Shown: piece by piece, positions 44,551 to 55,217 of the stretch
Position numbering within the stretch: the stretch's first letter is position 1
Layout of the letters: each line of letters begins with the position of its first letter
DNA from: Buddleja alternifolia
Taxonomy: Eukaryota; Streptophyta; Magnoliopsida; Lamiales; Scrophulariaceae
DNA length: 64,000 nucleotides
Direction of reading: 5' to 3'
Assembly: GCA_019426215.1 (NCBI GenBank)
Contig: CM033395.1
Coordinates: forward strand, 1,681,501-1,745,500
Notes under the pieces: generated by a model
Database searches by the model: none
What the model saw: the letters and a program-made list of their open reading frames with translations, nothing else
Told to the model about the DNA's origin: nothing
Program-made: the position numbers and the translations under genes

Positions 44551-45529
44551 ATTGTGGCATATCCCCCTTGGTCCACTTGACCCTATAACTGACCCTCGCA
44601 TATAGGTTACCTCCAAGAAACTCGAAACATGTCTCACACCCAAAACCACCTTGGTCAACCCGCCTACTAACATCCTTACACCAAGGACTTTTTCAATTGC
44701 AATTCTGGATCCCTCACACTTCTGCTCCATGCCCCCTGCCTGAGCTGTGTCTGATCCAACTGCCAACATTTGATTCTTTAATGGCTAACTTGGGTCACCC
44801 ACATATCTGCACGATGCTCTTACTAAACGAGCCATGTCACACCCTACGGCCAAAAAATCCTGGCTCCGCAAATCTGCCTAACTAACTTCCCATCCTGCCT
44901 CCATGACTTTTGGCTCCACACCTGCCCTCCTGACGTCATACCTCTACTTTATGGTTTCTCTCTACGTGGATCTGCCTTTAAAATCCTATCCTCTGGGCTC
45001 TCGACCACATGGCGCTGCCCTCTCGGCTACCAATACTGCCTTTCTGACCTCTAGCTTGGTGGATTTGCTTTCTGGCACCGTAACTCTGCCACTCCAATCT
45101 CTGGCAACTCGTTCAACCCTCTTAGCAATACAAATCTATCGTTTAACCTCTGGATCTGTAGATTAGCCACAGGCACTGCAACTGCTCCCACTAGCTTCAT
45201 GTCTACCTACTCGGCAACACAAATCTGCCTCTGCTATTGCAGATCTGCCTATCTGCTGCCACCATGATCTTTGTACTTTTTTTTGTTAACGTTAAACAGG
45301 ATTACTCTTTTACGGATGATGATCTAACTGATCCCAACCTTTCCTGGCATCTTCCCCAACTTCACCATGACCTCAATTCGTGTTACCTGCAAAGAAACTA
45401 TCAAACTTGATTATTTCTTCTTCTCCTACCATCGTTCCCAAGATAAAATTTGCGCTAACCAAAGTGTTTCCCCATAGATCTAGATCTAGGAGCTCTTCCA
45501 AATCTACAACATATGGCTCTGATACCAGT
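44551..45529 (-). other. Internal 5' part of coding-less Copia element
   Basis: No domain is found in any frame; the plus-strand frames 44697-44885 and 44903-45166 have no recognisable protein. Closely matches 50707-51680. The region probably functions only as a leader for packaging and priming. Confidence 0.6.
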
Positions 45530-45553
45530 TGTTAGAAATGGTGGCATCAGAGC
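45516..45553 (-). promoter_or_regulatory. tRNA-iMet primer site in a hairpin with the LTR end
   Basis: On the plus strand GCTCTGATACCA (45516-45527) is the complement of the primer site TGGTATCAGAGC. ATCAGAGC (45546-45553), inside the LTR end, can pair with GCTCTGAT (8 bp), plus three more pairs after a mismatch. The same arrangement is present in the second copy (51667-51704). Confidence 0.65.
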
Positions 45554-45848
45554 ATGAAAAATTAATCAAGAAAAATATAAAAATGAAAACTATGGAAGAA
45601 TGACCACGAGAATTTAACGTGGGTCAGCAAACTTCCTACATCCACGAGCCAACTTAGACTACATTTTTATTTCTCTGAGTCAATCTTATAATTACAAAAT
45701 GAGTTCATATATTTATAATGGTGGAGAAGTCTAAACCCTAATAAATAAGGAATCACAATTCTAATTACAAGGAAATTGGTCTAAGTAAATTAGGAAACAA
45801 ATCACCCATGAAAGAGCCCCAAAAATCTGCTAAAACTGATTCATTTTT
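45530..45848 (-). repeat. Middle LTR of coding-less Copia element, truncated
   Basis: Starts TGTTAGAAATGG on the plus strand and matches 51681-52000 closely, then breaks off at about 45848 where element D 3' UTR sequence begins. Confidence 0.75.
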
Positions 45849-45980
45849 ACAAAAAAAAAATTTCATGCTTGATTTTCTCAACAAAGAAGCCTATAAACAT
45901 GATGCCAAACAAACTTTCCCCCAAACTCAAGCAAAAAATTAGGATTGCATTTTCAATGTTCGAAATAAGCACTCTTGTAC

Positions 45981-46014
45981 CCCCAAACTTAAATCCAACA
46001 TTGTCCCCAATGTT
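45981..46014 (-). promoter_or_regulatory. Hairpin plus purine tract of element D
   Basis: On the minus strand AACATTG-GGGA-CAATGTT (46014-45997) is followed by GGATTTAAGTTTGGGGG. The 7-bp stem, GGGA loop and purine tract match the modules of elements A and B in layout. Confidence 0.65.
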
Positions 46015-46295
46015 GTTATAACAAGCATACACAACGGTAAAAGAACACTCACAACCAAGGATGTTAAAAAACATCCTTAAACTTCCAATGCATCCTTACA
46101 AAGCTTCTCCTCTTTTTGAGTAAAATAAGCATCTCTAAACATGGGGTCCAAATGTGCATCATATCTAACACTTCAACTCTTCAAACTATCAAGCATAAGA
46201 AAACATACATGCCAAAAGTGCATGCTTGAACACAACATAAGAAAACAAACTAAACATGAAAAAAACGAAAGCAAAAAGAAAAGAAAACTTACAAA

Positions 46296-46338
46296 CTTGG
46301 GTTGCTTCCCAAGAAGTACTTGTTTAAAATCATTAGCT
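46296..46338 (-). other. Conserved post-stop hairpin motif (copy 3)
   Basis: On the minus strand the AGCTAAYGAYTWTAAACAAG block and the CTTGGG/CCCAAG stem with loop AAGCAA begin 18 nt after the gag stop codon (46359-46357). Confidence 0.75.
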
Positions 46339-46356
46339 TGACTCTACCGAGTTATT

Positions 46357-47970
46357 TCAAGGCGGTTTCCGTATGAATGCCTTATTTGTTCTCCAATCCA
46401 TTCTCATGTTTCGGTTCACTCTTTGGTCATTTGGAAAGAAGATTGGCCGATTCTTTGTGAAAAATAACCTATGTTGTGACCGAGCAATCATCCACTCATG
46501 AATTTTTCCATTGTCCCTCAACACCTCGATTACTCTTTCTTCTCCATGCTTCCAATGGTGGTGTGGACTCTCTTCCAAGTTAGAGATAACTTCTCGTTTT
46601 TCTTCACCAATCACCTTGACATATTTTAGCTCCATGATGTATGGATGTAGAAGATTATTGGATCGTTTTTCCTGAAAGTGCTCAACACTAAAAGGATCAA
46701 AAGCATCAATGTGTAAATTCAAATCCAAATCAAGTGGATGCTCAAAAACCTCATAGTTATTGAAATTAACCATATCATCTTCTATATTCATTGACAACTT
46801 ACCATCATCGGCATCAAATACCGATTTACCTGTGGCTAAGGAGGAAGGCAAAGGAATATCAACAGCCTCAGAAAGGATAGGAGTCGAATGCTCATCGTTG
46901 GGGGAATCTGCTTTCGAATTTCTCAACTTTCTTTCATTGAACGTCACGGTGTTGCATTCCTCCTTCAAATTCTCTTCAGTGTCACACACTAGTGCCCCCA
47001 GTGCTTTCTCAGAGATGTCGCTCGATAGTTGCTTGAGTTGATGATTCATCTCCTTCATTTCCCGCCATACATCTTTCATCATAAGTCGAAGCTCTCCAAT
47101 GGTGTTATCAAGTTGTTCCTCTGGAGTAGGAATTCTCACCTGGTCTTGTTGATGATTTCCTTGCCCCTTCGATTCTTCCTCAAAATTGCCAATTTCCTCA
47201 ACCGCTTTAACACTCGTAACCTTTTTAGGGAAAATTTCTTCATCATCATCCTCAGGGTACCACTCATCCTCTTGTGCCAATTGCTTAAGTGTTCTCCACG
47301 CAGTCTGATCATCTAGTCCCAATAAATCACCACCAGCTCCAGCATTGAGTCGATGCCTAACCCTCGATCGAACCCCATCGTAAAAATATTGCACAAGATC
47401 GCATAGAGAGTAATTATGTGATGGGCATTTTCTAAGCATAAACATGTACCTTGCCCATGCATTCGCCAATGACTCATTCGTTTTCTGCTTAAATCCCCTT
47501 ATTTCACTTCGAAGCTCATTTACCTTTGATGGTGGAAAGAATTTATCCTGAAACAAATCCGTAAGCTTTTCCCAAGTCGTGATGGATTGTGGGAGAAGAG
47601 ACTTATACCAAGTGGTTCCCTTATCCTTGAGGGAAAAATAGAAGAATCGAAAGCGAAGAGAGTCGAGATCTCTTGGATGGAGTTGTATGGTTGAGAGGAT
47701 GTTGTCAAAGTTTTCCAAGTGATCATATGGTGATTCGCTTGGATCCCCATAAAATGGGTTGTTCTGAACCATGGTGAGTAGGTGAGGTGGAACTTGGAAA
47801 TTTGGTGTGGTGAATTCCGGAATAATCACAGGTCTCTGAATAGGGTGAACCCGTCGTGGTTGACTACTACGAATGGATGCAAGAGGCACTGGTGGTTGCA
47901 TAGCTTGTATGATATTTTGCAACCACTCTCTATTTTCTGGAAGGTTATTATCTGGAAAGTTACCAGCCAT
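46357..47970 (-). CDS. Gag-like protein of element D with fused pol remnants
   Basis: An intact 537-residue frame starts ATG at 47970. Residues about 65-235 form a Ty3 retrotransposon gag core (PHDLENFDNI-like start, KDKGTTWYKSLL, QDKFFPPSKVNELRSE, RKCPSHNYSL). A coiled-coil-like segment (about 285-325) and an acidic linker follow. Around residues 375-410, DADDGKLSMNIEDDMVNF resembles the end of a Ty3 protease, without the catalytic Asp motif. The last about 90 residues (HHHWKHGEERVIEVL to NKAFIRKPP) are unassigned. No zinc knuckle, reverse transcriptase or integrase is present. The frame is open across what must be a large pol deletion, as in TR-GAG-type elements that use enzymes in trans. 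The protein should form or join virus-like particles in the cytoplasm. Confidence 0.82.
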   Translation of the reverse strand: MAGNFPDNNLPENREWLQNIIQAMQPPVPLASIRSSQPRRVHPIQRPVIIPEFTTPNFQVPPHLLTMVQNNPFYGDPSESPYDHLENFDNILSTIQLHPRDLDSLRFRFFYFSLKDKGTTWYKSLLPQSITTWEKLTDLFQDKFFPPSKVNELRSEIRGFKQKTNESLANAWARYMFMLRKCPSHNYSLCDLVQYFYDGVRSRVRHRLNAGAGGDLLGLDDQTAWRTLKQLAQEDEWYPEDDDEEIFPKKVTSVKAVEEIGNFEEESKGQGNHQQDQVRIPTPEEQLDNTIGELRLMMKDVWREMKEMNHQLKQLSSDISEKALGALVCDTEENLKEECNTVTFNERKLRNSKADSPNDEHSTPILSEAVDIPLPSSLATGKSVFDADDGKLSMNIEDDMVNFNNYEVFEHPLDLDLNLHIDAFDPFSVEHFQEKRSNNLLHPYIMELKYVKVIGEEKREVISNLEESPHHHWKHGEERVIEVLRDNGKIHEWMIARSQHRLFFTKNRPIFFPNDQRVNRNMRMDWRTNKAFIRKPP

Positions 47971-48056
47971 TCCTAGTTAGTCCTGAAATGAGAAACGGAA
48001 ATAAAATAAATACTAAAAAAAACTTGCAATAAAATCAAAAACTAAAATAAACAAGT

Positions 48057-48073
48057 CCCCGGCAACGGCGCCA
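48057..48073 (-). other. Primer binding site, tRNA-Asp
   Basis: The plus strand reads CCCCGGCAACGGCGCCA, identical to the plant tRNA-Asp 3' end, so the minus-strand element has the complementary primer site 6 nt inside its 5' LTR. It is the primer site of Tat/Athila-type elements here. Confidence 0.85.
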
Positions 48074-48079
48074 AAAACT

Positions 48080-49784
48080 TGACACGCTAATAAATAACGT
48101 GGTATGATAGCAAGTGCACTAGTCGTGTGTAGTAATAAGTGTGGACGAAAAGTCCGGGTTGTCGAACCACGGAGACTTGAATTTTAGTTTATGATTTGTA
48201 ATGATAAAGAACAAATATAATTAAAGTAAACTAGAGGTAAAATGCATACAATAAGAACAAGATTACACAATTGATTTTACACAAACTATAAAGAGAGACT
48301 AAGGCACATGCTAGGTCCAAATTGATCAAATATACTTATAAAGGTTCTTGTTGGAGAATTACTCTCATATTGTTATGGTGAAAACTCCTAAGGTAGAGAA
48401 TAACCGATGTCTCGCGTATAAACTCCTATGCTTAGATCGTGATTTCCCAAATATTCCTATCCGGAAATCTAACCACTAAACATGCATTAACGTACTAGAG
48501 TTCACTCGATTAGAATAGAATAACTTCACCCGGGAATCTTTACCTATGTCTAGGGCAATTCCTCATTAGTTGCGGGTCATGATGTGAATTTCTTGCACCC
48601 TAAGTCAATTTTCTCCCGAAATATTCACCTAGGCATAAGATTCTAACATGTAGTGATCAAGTATATGCAAGATAGGCAAAAAACACAAATTCACATCACA
48701 TAACAATATAAGAGTAATCACAACAATCCTCTTATTATAAGTATAAATCACAATTTGGCCTTACATGGCCCTAGTTCTACAAAATTAGCTCATCATCAAT
48801 GGCTTAAAAGAATCTAATGTTGTCATATACATAATCATGAGCACAAAATGTAATGAAAAACAATTAAAAACTCCCTCAAGTGTGATTGAAGATGGATCCT
48901 TGATTGTGGCTTCAAATCTCTAGCTCTTTTCCTTCTTCCTCTTCCTAGCAAACTTCAAAGAATGATGATTGGTGAAGAATTGAAAATGATGAATGATTGA
49001 TGGGGGAAGGATGATGGCCGGCTGCCCTCCCCCTTCCCTTTTCTCCTTTTAGACTCTCTTCCCCTTTTTAAACTCAAAAACCCATCAAGCATGTAATAAA
49101 CAATTCCTATAAAGCATGCCAATCAAGAAATACAACTAAGGCACCCCCTCAACACATGTGCTGACCTCTTGGCTTTAAATGATTCCCTTCCACCTAAAAT
49201 GCTGAAATTTTTCCTAAAAGGAATCAAATGTCGGAGGTATCGGCACCCCGGCGTGGGTGTTTTGGCGTCTAGGCGCGGATGTGCGAAGTCTAGACAGCTT
49301 TCTTGCTTTCCTGCGAAACAATCATATTTCCTTCATAAATCTCTCCACAGACCTCCGATTTGGATGATTCAAGTTTCCACGTGAAGCTAAGACATAGAGC
49401 TAAAACTTTGTAGAAGGAAACTTTGTCCAATTCGGTCTCTAAATGTACAGAAATAGCCTTAAACCGTGGTAAGTGTTGCGAAATCGGAGCCCAGGCGTAG
49501 CTGTGATGGCGCCTAGGCGCGGGAGTGCGAAGCAAATCCTCGGAAGTGGATGTCAGCTGCGCCTGGGTGTGGTTGGAGGGGCGCTTGGGTGCGTAGGTGT
49601 GAAGCAACTTGGCCTAAACTTGTTTTATACGTCGTTTTTCAGCCCATTCTTCGAATGTATCCACTTAAGGCCAGAAATCACTTAATGCATGGGTTAAACG
49701 CACATGTGGCAATAATCAGGCAATAAATGAACCTATAACATAAACGCAAAGGGGCTTAAAAACACGTAAAAACACCTCTTATCA
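48080..49784 (-). repeat. 5' LTR of element D
   Basis: 1,705 bp, on the plus strand TGACACGCTAA to CACCTCTTATCA, the same family as the solo LTR at 3163-5078. Palindrome-like units near the U3 start: GGCGTCTAGGCGC (about 49264-49276), perfect GCGCCTAGGCGC (49509-49520) and degenerate CGCCTGGGTG and GCGCTTGGGTGCG units (49558-49600). Confidence 0.88.
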
Positions 49785-50118
49785 TATACATACACCCATC
49801 AACATATACACAAATATACATACACTCATCCACACATACACAAATATACATACACCCATCCACACTTACACAAATATACATACACCCATCCACACATACA
49901 CAAATATACATACTCCTATCAACATATATACAAATATACATACACCCATCCATATATACACAAATATACATACACCCATCAACATATACACAAATATACA
50001 CACACCCATCCACATATACACAAATATACATACACCCGCACATACACAAATATACACAAAATAAATACACCCACACATACACAAATATACATACACCCAC
50101 ACATATACACATATACAA

Positions 50119-50159
<41 letters not shown>

Positions 50160-50706
50160 TATAGAGGGAAAGAGATAGAAAGAGAAAAAGCTTACGATTG
50201 TGGTGGTGGTGGTGGTGGCGGCGGCGCCGGTAAGTGGTGGTGGTGGTGGTGGTGGCAGCGGCGGTGGTGCCGAGATTTGGGGGGGGGGATAGAGAGAGAG
50301 AGAGAGACCGAGAGTAGAGAGAGAGAAAAGCTGAAATGGGTTTTAAATTTTGAGAGTGAGAGAGAGAAGCGTGAAGATAATAGTGTTTCAAATTTTTTCG
50401 TTTTGGCCTATTACAGCGGTTCTTATAAGAACCGCTGTAATAGGGTACACCTATTACAGCGGTTCACATAAGAACCGCTGTAATAGGTATTTTTCATTTT
50501 TTTTTGGTGACTGCCTTCTACAGCGGTTCAGTAGAGAACCGCTATAAAAGGCCTATTACAGCGGTTCTCTACAGAACCGCTGTAATAGGCCTGGCACCTA
50601 TTACAGCGGTTCTTTCACAAACCGCTGTAATAGCCCCCTCCGTTCAGCAGTTTTTCTAAAAATCGCTGTAATTGGGGCGCTGTAATAGGCTCTTTTTGTA
50701 GTAGTG
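49785..50706. mobile_element. Second copy of the non-autonomous CACTA element, left-truncated
   Basis: Matches 43534-44550 and ends GTAGTAGTG at 50706 followed by ATT. It lacks the left terminus and the foldback because element D occupies that point. Two subterminal repeat pairs are absent relative to the first copy, and the CATATA run before 50160 is longer. Confidence 0.9.
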
Positions 50707-51680
50707 ATTGTGGCATATCCCCCTTGGTCCAGTTGACCATATAACTGACCCTCGCATATAGGTTACCTCCAAGAAACTCGAAACATGTCTCACACCCAAA
50801 ACCACCTTGGTCAACCCGCCTACTAACATCCTTACACCAAGGACTTTTTCAATTGCAATTCTGGATCCACTTCTGCTCCATGCCCCCTGCCTGAGCTGTG
50901 TCTGATCCAACTGCCAACATTTGATTCTTTAATGGCTAACTTGGGTCACCCACATATCTGCACGATGCTCTTACTAAACGAGCCATGTCACACCCTTCTG
51001 CCAAAAAATCCTGGCTCCACAAATCTGCCTAACTGACTTCCCATCCTGCCTCCATGACTTTTGGCTCCACATCAGCCCTCCTGACGTCATGCCTCTACTT
51101 TATGGTTTCTCTCTACGTGGATCTGCCTTTAAAATCCTATCCTCTGGGCTCTCGACCACATGGCGTTGCCCTCTCGGCTACCAATACTGCCTTTCTGACC
51201 TCTAGCTTGGTGGATTTGCTTTCTGGCACCGTAACTCTGCCACTCCAATCTCTGGCAACTCGTTCAACCCTCTTAGCAATACAAATCTATCGTTTAACCT
51301 CTGGATCTGTAGATTAGCCACAGGCACTGCAACTGCTCCCACTAGCTTCATGTCTACCTACTCGGCAACACAAATCTGCCTCTGCTATTGCAGATCTGCC
51401 TATCTGCTGCCACCATGATCTTTGTACTTTTTTTTGTTAATGTTAAACAGGATTACTCTTTTACGGATGATGATCTAACTGATCCCAACCTTTCCTGGCA
51501 TCTTCCCCAACTTCACCATGACCTCAATTCGTGTTACCTGCAAAGAAACTATCAAACTTGATTATTTCTTCTTCTCCTACCATCGTTCCCAAGACAAAAT
51601 TTGCACTAACCAAAGTGCTTCCCCATAGATCTAGATCTAGGAGCTCTTCCAAATCTACAACATATGGCTCTGATACCAGT
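50707..51680 (-). other. Second copy of the Copia internal region
   Basis: Near-identical to 44551-45529, including the hairpin with the primer site (51667-51678). No coding sequence. A small deletion relative to the first copy lies near 50868. Confidence 0.7.
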
Positions 51681-52253
51681 TGTTAGGAATGGTGGCATCA
51701 GAGCATGAAAAAATAATCAAGAAAAATATAAAAACGAAAACTATGGAAGAATGACCACGAGAATTTAACGTGGGTCAGCAAACTTCCTACATCCACGAGC
51801 CAACTTAGATTACATTTTTATTTCTCTGAGTCAATTTTATAATTACAAAATGAGTTCATATATTTATAATGGTGGAGAAGTCTAAACCCTAATAAATAAA
51901 GAATCACAATTCTAATTACAAGGAAATTGGTCTAAGTAAATTAGGAAACAAATCACCCATGAAAGAGCCCCAAAAATCTGCCAAAACTGATTCATTTTCA
52001 CACAAGGAAACTCCCATCTCGTTGCCGAATGTCACGGCATTCACTAATTCTTCCTCTGCCGTGAACGCTGCGACATTCATCGGCAGTGCGCCACGGTGTC
52101 CCTCATTGCAATGGTTGCCGAGGTGTTCCGTCAAATTCACCGAGACACCGCTGTGTTGCCTCCTCGGACACCTGTTTTGGCCCTTATTTCACATTTTCTT
52201 CATGTTTCTACTTATTTTGACCCTCTTTTTGATCCGGCTCTATTATCCCAACA
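51681..52253 (-). repeat. Right (5') LTR of coding-less Copia element
   Basis: This 573-bp LTR reads TGTTAGGAATGG to TATCCCAACA on the plus strand. Degenerate palindromes of the AACGCCGCGGCGTT type lie at about 52026-52150 (GAATGTCACGGCATTC, GAACGCTGCGACATTC and others). ORFs across it (51916-52140 minus, 51959-52324 plus) are LTR readings. Confidence 0.8.
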
Positions 52254-52832
52254 CTTCTAGCCATCTGACGAAATCTATTTATATGCCAATTGCCAAAAAA
52301 GAAAAAAAAAGTTTGTTTAATTGATAGATCGATGTTGAAGGTTGTTATCTTTTTACCTTTGGTCTAATTTCACATGACTTGAAAAAATATTTGGTCATTT
52401 CCACATACCTTTTTCATCTCTAGACCTCATCATACAACTTGTGGGGCTTGAAATCTAGATCTTAAGATTTACTACATGAGAAGAATTAATCATATTTTTA
52501 GAAATTCAAAACTAAGGCAAAAGTTATCGTTTAATTCATATATATTATTCATTCTCAATTTCGTCAAAATATTTTTAGAACATGGAGTAAGAAATTAGTA
52601 TCTGATTATTCAAAATTAATGGCATGTCATTTCGAGAAAACATTTTCATTTGTTTTTAAATGCAAAAGTATTACTAATTGAGAGCATCTTCTGAAAATGA
52701 ATTAAATGAAACTTTATTTTCTGAAAAATAGGGTCTAGAATTTACAAATATGATCAAGAATTAGGATGTAAACATATGGTCACTTATTGAAAATATTTTT
52801 CCAGAATGTGGATTTATTGCTAGCATTGTGAT
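52254..52832. other. Host-like sequence, copy 2
   Basis: No gene is seen. It aligns by eye with 37690-37880 and then with 40400-40740, so it looks like a paralogous copy that lacks the Mutator-like insertion. Confidence 0.5.
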
Positions 52833-53283
52833 TGTGTATTTATTGTCGGCGCCACCCTTTGAATTTGGGGCACTATGATCGTGTCGGGCTTCTGCCCCCC
52901 ATGGCGCTTATGTGGGCGCAACTATCTCATAGTCATCTGGTGTTTTGCTTAGTCAAGTTTATAAGAAATAAAGTTGTGCATATGTAATTAGCTATAGTTT
53001 TCCCAGTGGTAAACATTTGATCTTAACAATTGGTATCAGAGCGAGTTCATGGTTTGAGTCTAGCTCCTATGCTATTGCTAAGGGGTGATTGTAGATTTAT
53101 TGTCAGCACCTCTGGAGCATTATGATTGTGTTCGGCTTCTACCTTCCATGGTGCTTGTGTGGGTGTAGCCACCTCATAACCATTTGGTACTTGCACTACC
53201 AAATATATAAGAAAATAAAATTGTAGTTATGTTATCAGCCATAATTATAGCTTGTAGCCCATGGTAAATTCTTGATCCTAACA
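52833..53283 (+). mobile_element. TRIM (miniature LTR retrotransposon)
   Basis: Two diverged direct repeats of about 195 bp (52833-53028 and 53090-53283), both starting TGT and ending TAACA, flank a 61-bp interior. The interior holds a tRNA-iMet primer site TGGTATCAGAGC (53031-53042) directly after the first repeat and a purine tract AAGGGGTGAT directly before the second. This is the full set of TRIM signals. No matching 5-bp target duplication remains. Confidence 0.82.
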
Positions 53284-54174
53284 CACAGAGGAACAAAAAA
53301 AATTAACACTATTTGTGTTCTCTAGGAGTTCCAATTGGGAGTCCTTTTCCTTCAATTTGAGTCGAATATTAATCTGGACCTTTTTTCCCTTTATTTTTCT
53401 TATTCTTTTTCTTTCTTTATGATTTTCATTTGAAAATGAAGTGGTATCGACTTCTAAATTGGGAAGGTTCTGAGAGTGACTTCTTCGATTTAAATTCTCT
53501 TTATTGGTCCCATTGAAGAATTCTCATTAGACCAAATTCTCATTAAAAGTGATTCTAATTTGGGAAGGTCCCATTGAAAAATTCCGTCCAATATTTAATG
53601 GTCAACTCCGTTACTCAATGTTTTGACCGAAGTTTTCGAACACAATTCTTACATAAATGCACGTGATGTTGAATATAATTCGTATGAGTGAATTCATGCA
53701 TGAATTGTGCCTGAAAACTTCAATCAAAATATTGACGAACCGAGTTGACCGTTAAATATTGGACGAAATCCTTAAATAGAATCAAATGTGAGAAAAATTG
53801 AAAGTTACATGATATAATGTGAGAACATAATGAATGAGACCAAAATCGAAAAAGATCAAAGTTATGGACCAAAAGTGTGATTTTCCTTAACTAAACAAAG
53901 CATCAAATATGTGATGTTCTTTCTTTCACAATATTTATTATTTGAAAAGTGACCAATACCTTTTTTTGTGCTTTTACTGAAAATAGTCTAAATCAACCGG
54001 TCAACATAGGCAAACACTACGTTAAATTGTAGACGAAGAATGTGAATATTTGAAGGTAGTAGAACTCACTCGTGTGATGCCAAGAACGAAAAAGCTCTAA
54101 AAGAATGAAAAAATTTCCTCTTCTTTTCTTACTGAAAGAGTGAAAGTTACGTTTCAGAAGAAAAGGATTAGATT
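53284..54174. other. AT-rich sequence, nothing recognised
   Basis: No domain, terminal repeat or RNA gene could be supported on either strand. Confidence 0.4.
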
Positions 54175-55212
54175 TGTTATGAAAAGTGTGTGAACACCTT
54201 TTTTGGGTACGAAATTCGAACACCACAAGTATCGAGGATACTAAATATTATTGGATAATATTATTCTACTCCGGGAGTAGATGAGGTTAGCATTTCGAAT
54301 TTCTCAATTCGGAATTGAAACGAATGAGAAATTAATTGCTATTGTTGGGTGTTTGAATGTGGATATCCCACTTTGGATATAAATCATAAGGTGGACCGAA
54401 CCGAACCTCGGACCACGGACTCGAGCTCGGGTCTGGGTTCAGGTCGGGTCTGGGTCCGGGATCGGGCTGGTACGCGGGCCGTGGGCCGTGACTGGGCTTG
54501 GTGGTCGTTGGGCTAAATATATTCTTTTTGGGCAAAATTTAGAATTAAATTAACTTGGGTCCAGTTAATTATTTTCTTCTTTTGGGCAAATAAGAATTAA
54601 TTTAGGCTCATTTCTTTTCCAAAGAAATCAGGCAGCCCAGCAGAAGGTTGAATTACATCTGAAACGTTTCATTTGTAAAGCAGTCAGAAATTGAAAGATT
54701 CTTGATGCTAAATTTGAAACGTTTGAATTTATAAGTGAAAAACATTTCACTTTGAAAGTGGTAAGGGAAAAACATTTCACTTTAAAAGTGGTAAGTAAAA
54801 TGTTTTTCACTTTAAAAGTATAAGTGAAATGTTTCACTTTTAAAAGTGGTGAGTGAAAACGTTTCATTTCTCCAAATTTCTCCTATATAAAGAGTCTCCC
54901 ATATGAATGAAAAGATCAGAAGACGAACACACAAAAATAAGAAATCATTTCTGCATTTTAAGCATTCTACATACATCACATCAGTGAGAGTTCTTGAGCA
55001 AAATAAGTTCGTGGAGTGTTGTTCTTGAAGTGGTTCAATTACAACACGTAATCGTTGTATCTTGGGAAGTTAGTTGCGCGAACCCGTACCACCGTAGGCG
55101 GGGCAATATAGCTTTAAGGATAGAGAGTCCAACTCTCGCCTCGATTCATTTTCATTTGTTCATCGCATATATTTCCAGTATATTTCAGATTAACAGTGCA
55201 GGAGGTCCAACA
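54175..55212 (+). repeat. 5' LTR of Copia element
   Basis: Ends GGTCCAACA at 55212. About 27 bp near the start are missing relative to the 3' LTR. An array of palindromes lies upstream of the TATA box: GAAACGTTTC (54661-54670), AAGTGAAA...TTTCACTT (54733-54752) and AAGTGAAATGTTTCACTT (54822-54839). TATATAAA is at 54884-54891. No primer site follows, so the leader is damaged. Confidence 0.8.
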
Positions 55213-55217
55213 AGCTT

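Larger units (their letters stand above)
45849..49784 (-). mobile_element. Gag-only Ty3 Tat/Athila-like element D, 3' LTR lost
   Basis: The minus-strand order is LTR (49784 to 48080), tRNA-Asp primer site, intact gag-like ORF, post-stop hairpin motif, and 3' UTR with the hairpin-purine module, broken at about 45849. The 5' LTR end abuts CACTA sequence at 49785, so D inserted into the duplicated CACTA copy. A later deletion then removed its 3' LTR and the sequence beyond. Confidence 0.85.
42240..52253 (-). mobile_element. Coding-less Copia element (minus), partly duplicated in tandem, with nested CACTA and Ty3 element
   Basis: Three related LTR segments (about 42240-42762, 45530-45848 partial, 51681-52253) alternate with two copies of a non-coding internal region (42763-43017 plus 44551-45529, and 50707-51680). 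Each internal copy ends in a tRNA-iMet primer site on the minus strand. This LTR-internal-LTR-internal-LTR order is what unequal recombination or a tandem duplication of a short, gene-less Copia element gives. The middle LTR and the following left part of the second copy were lost where element D sits. Confidence 0.7.

Noticed and set aside
44903..45166. 87-residue ORF repeated at 51054-51317
   Set aside because: Present twice because the Copia internal region is duplicated; no start context or domain supports it.
48057..48073. Sequence identical to a tRNA-Asp 3' end, possible tRNA gene
   Set aside because: Only 17 nt match and the position inside the LTR identifies it as a retrotransposon primer site.
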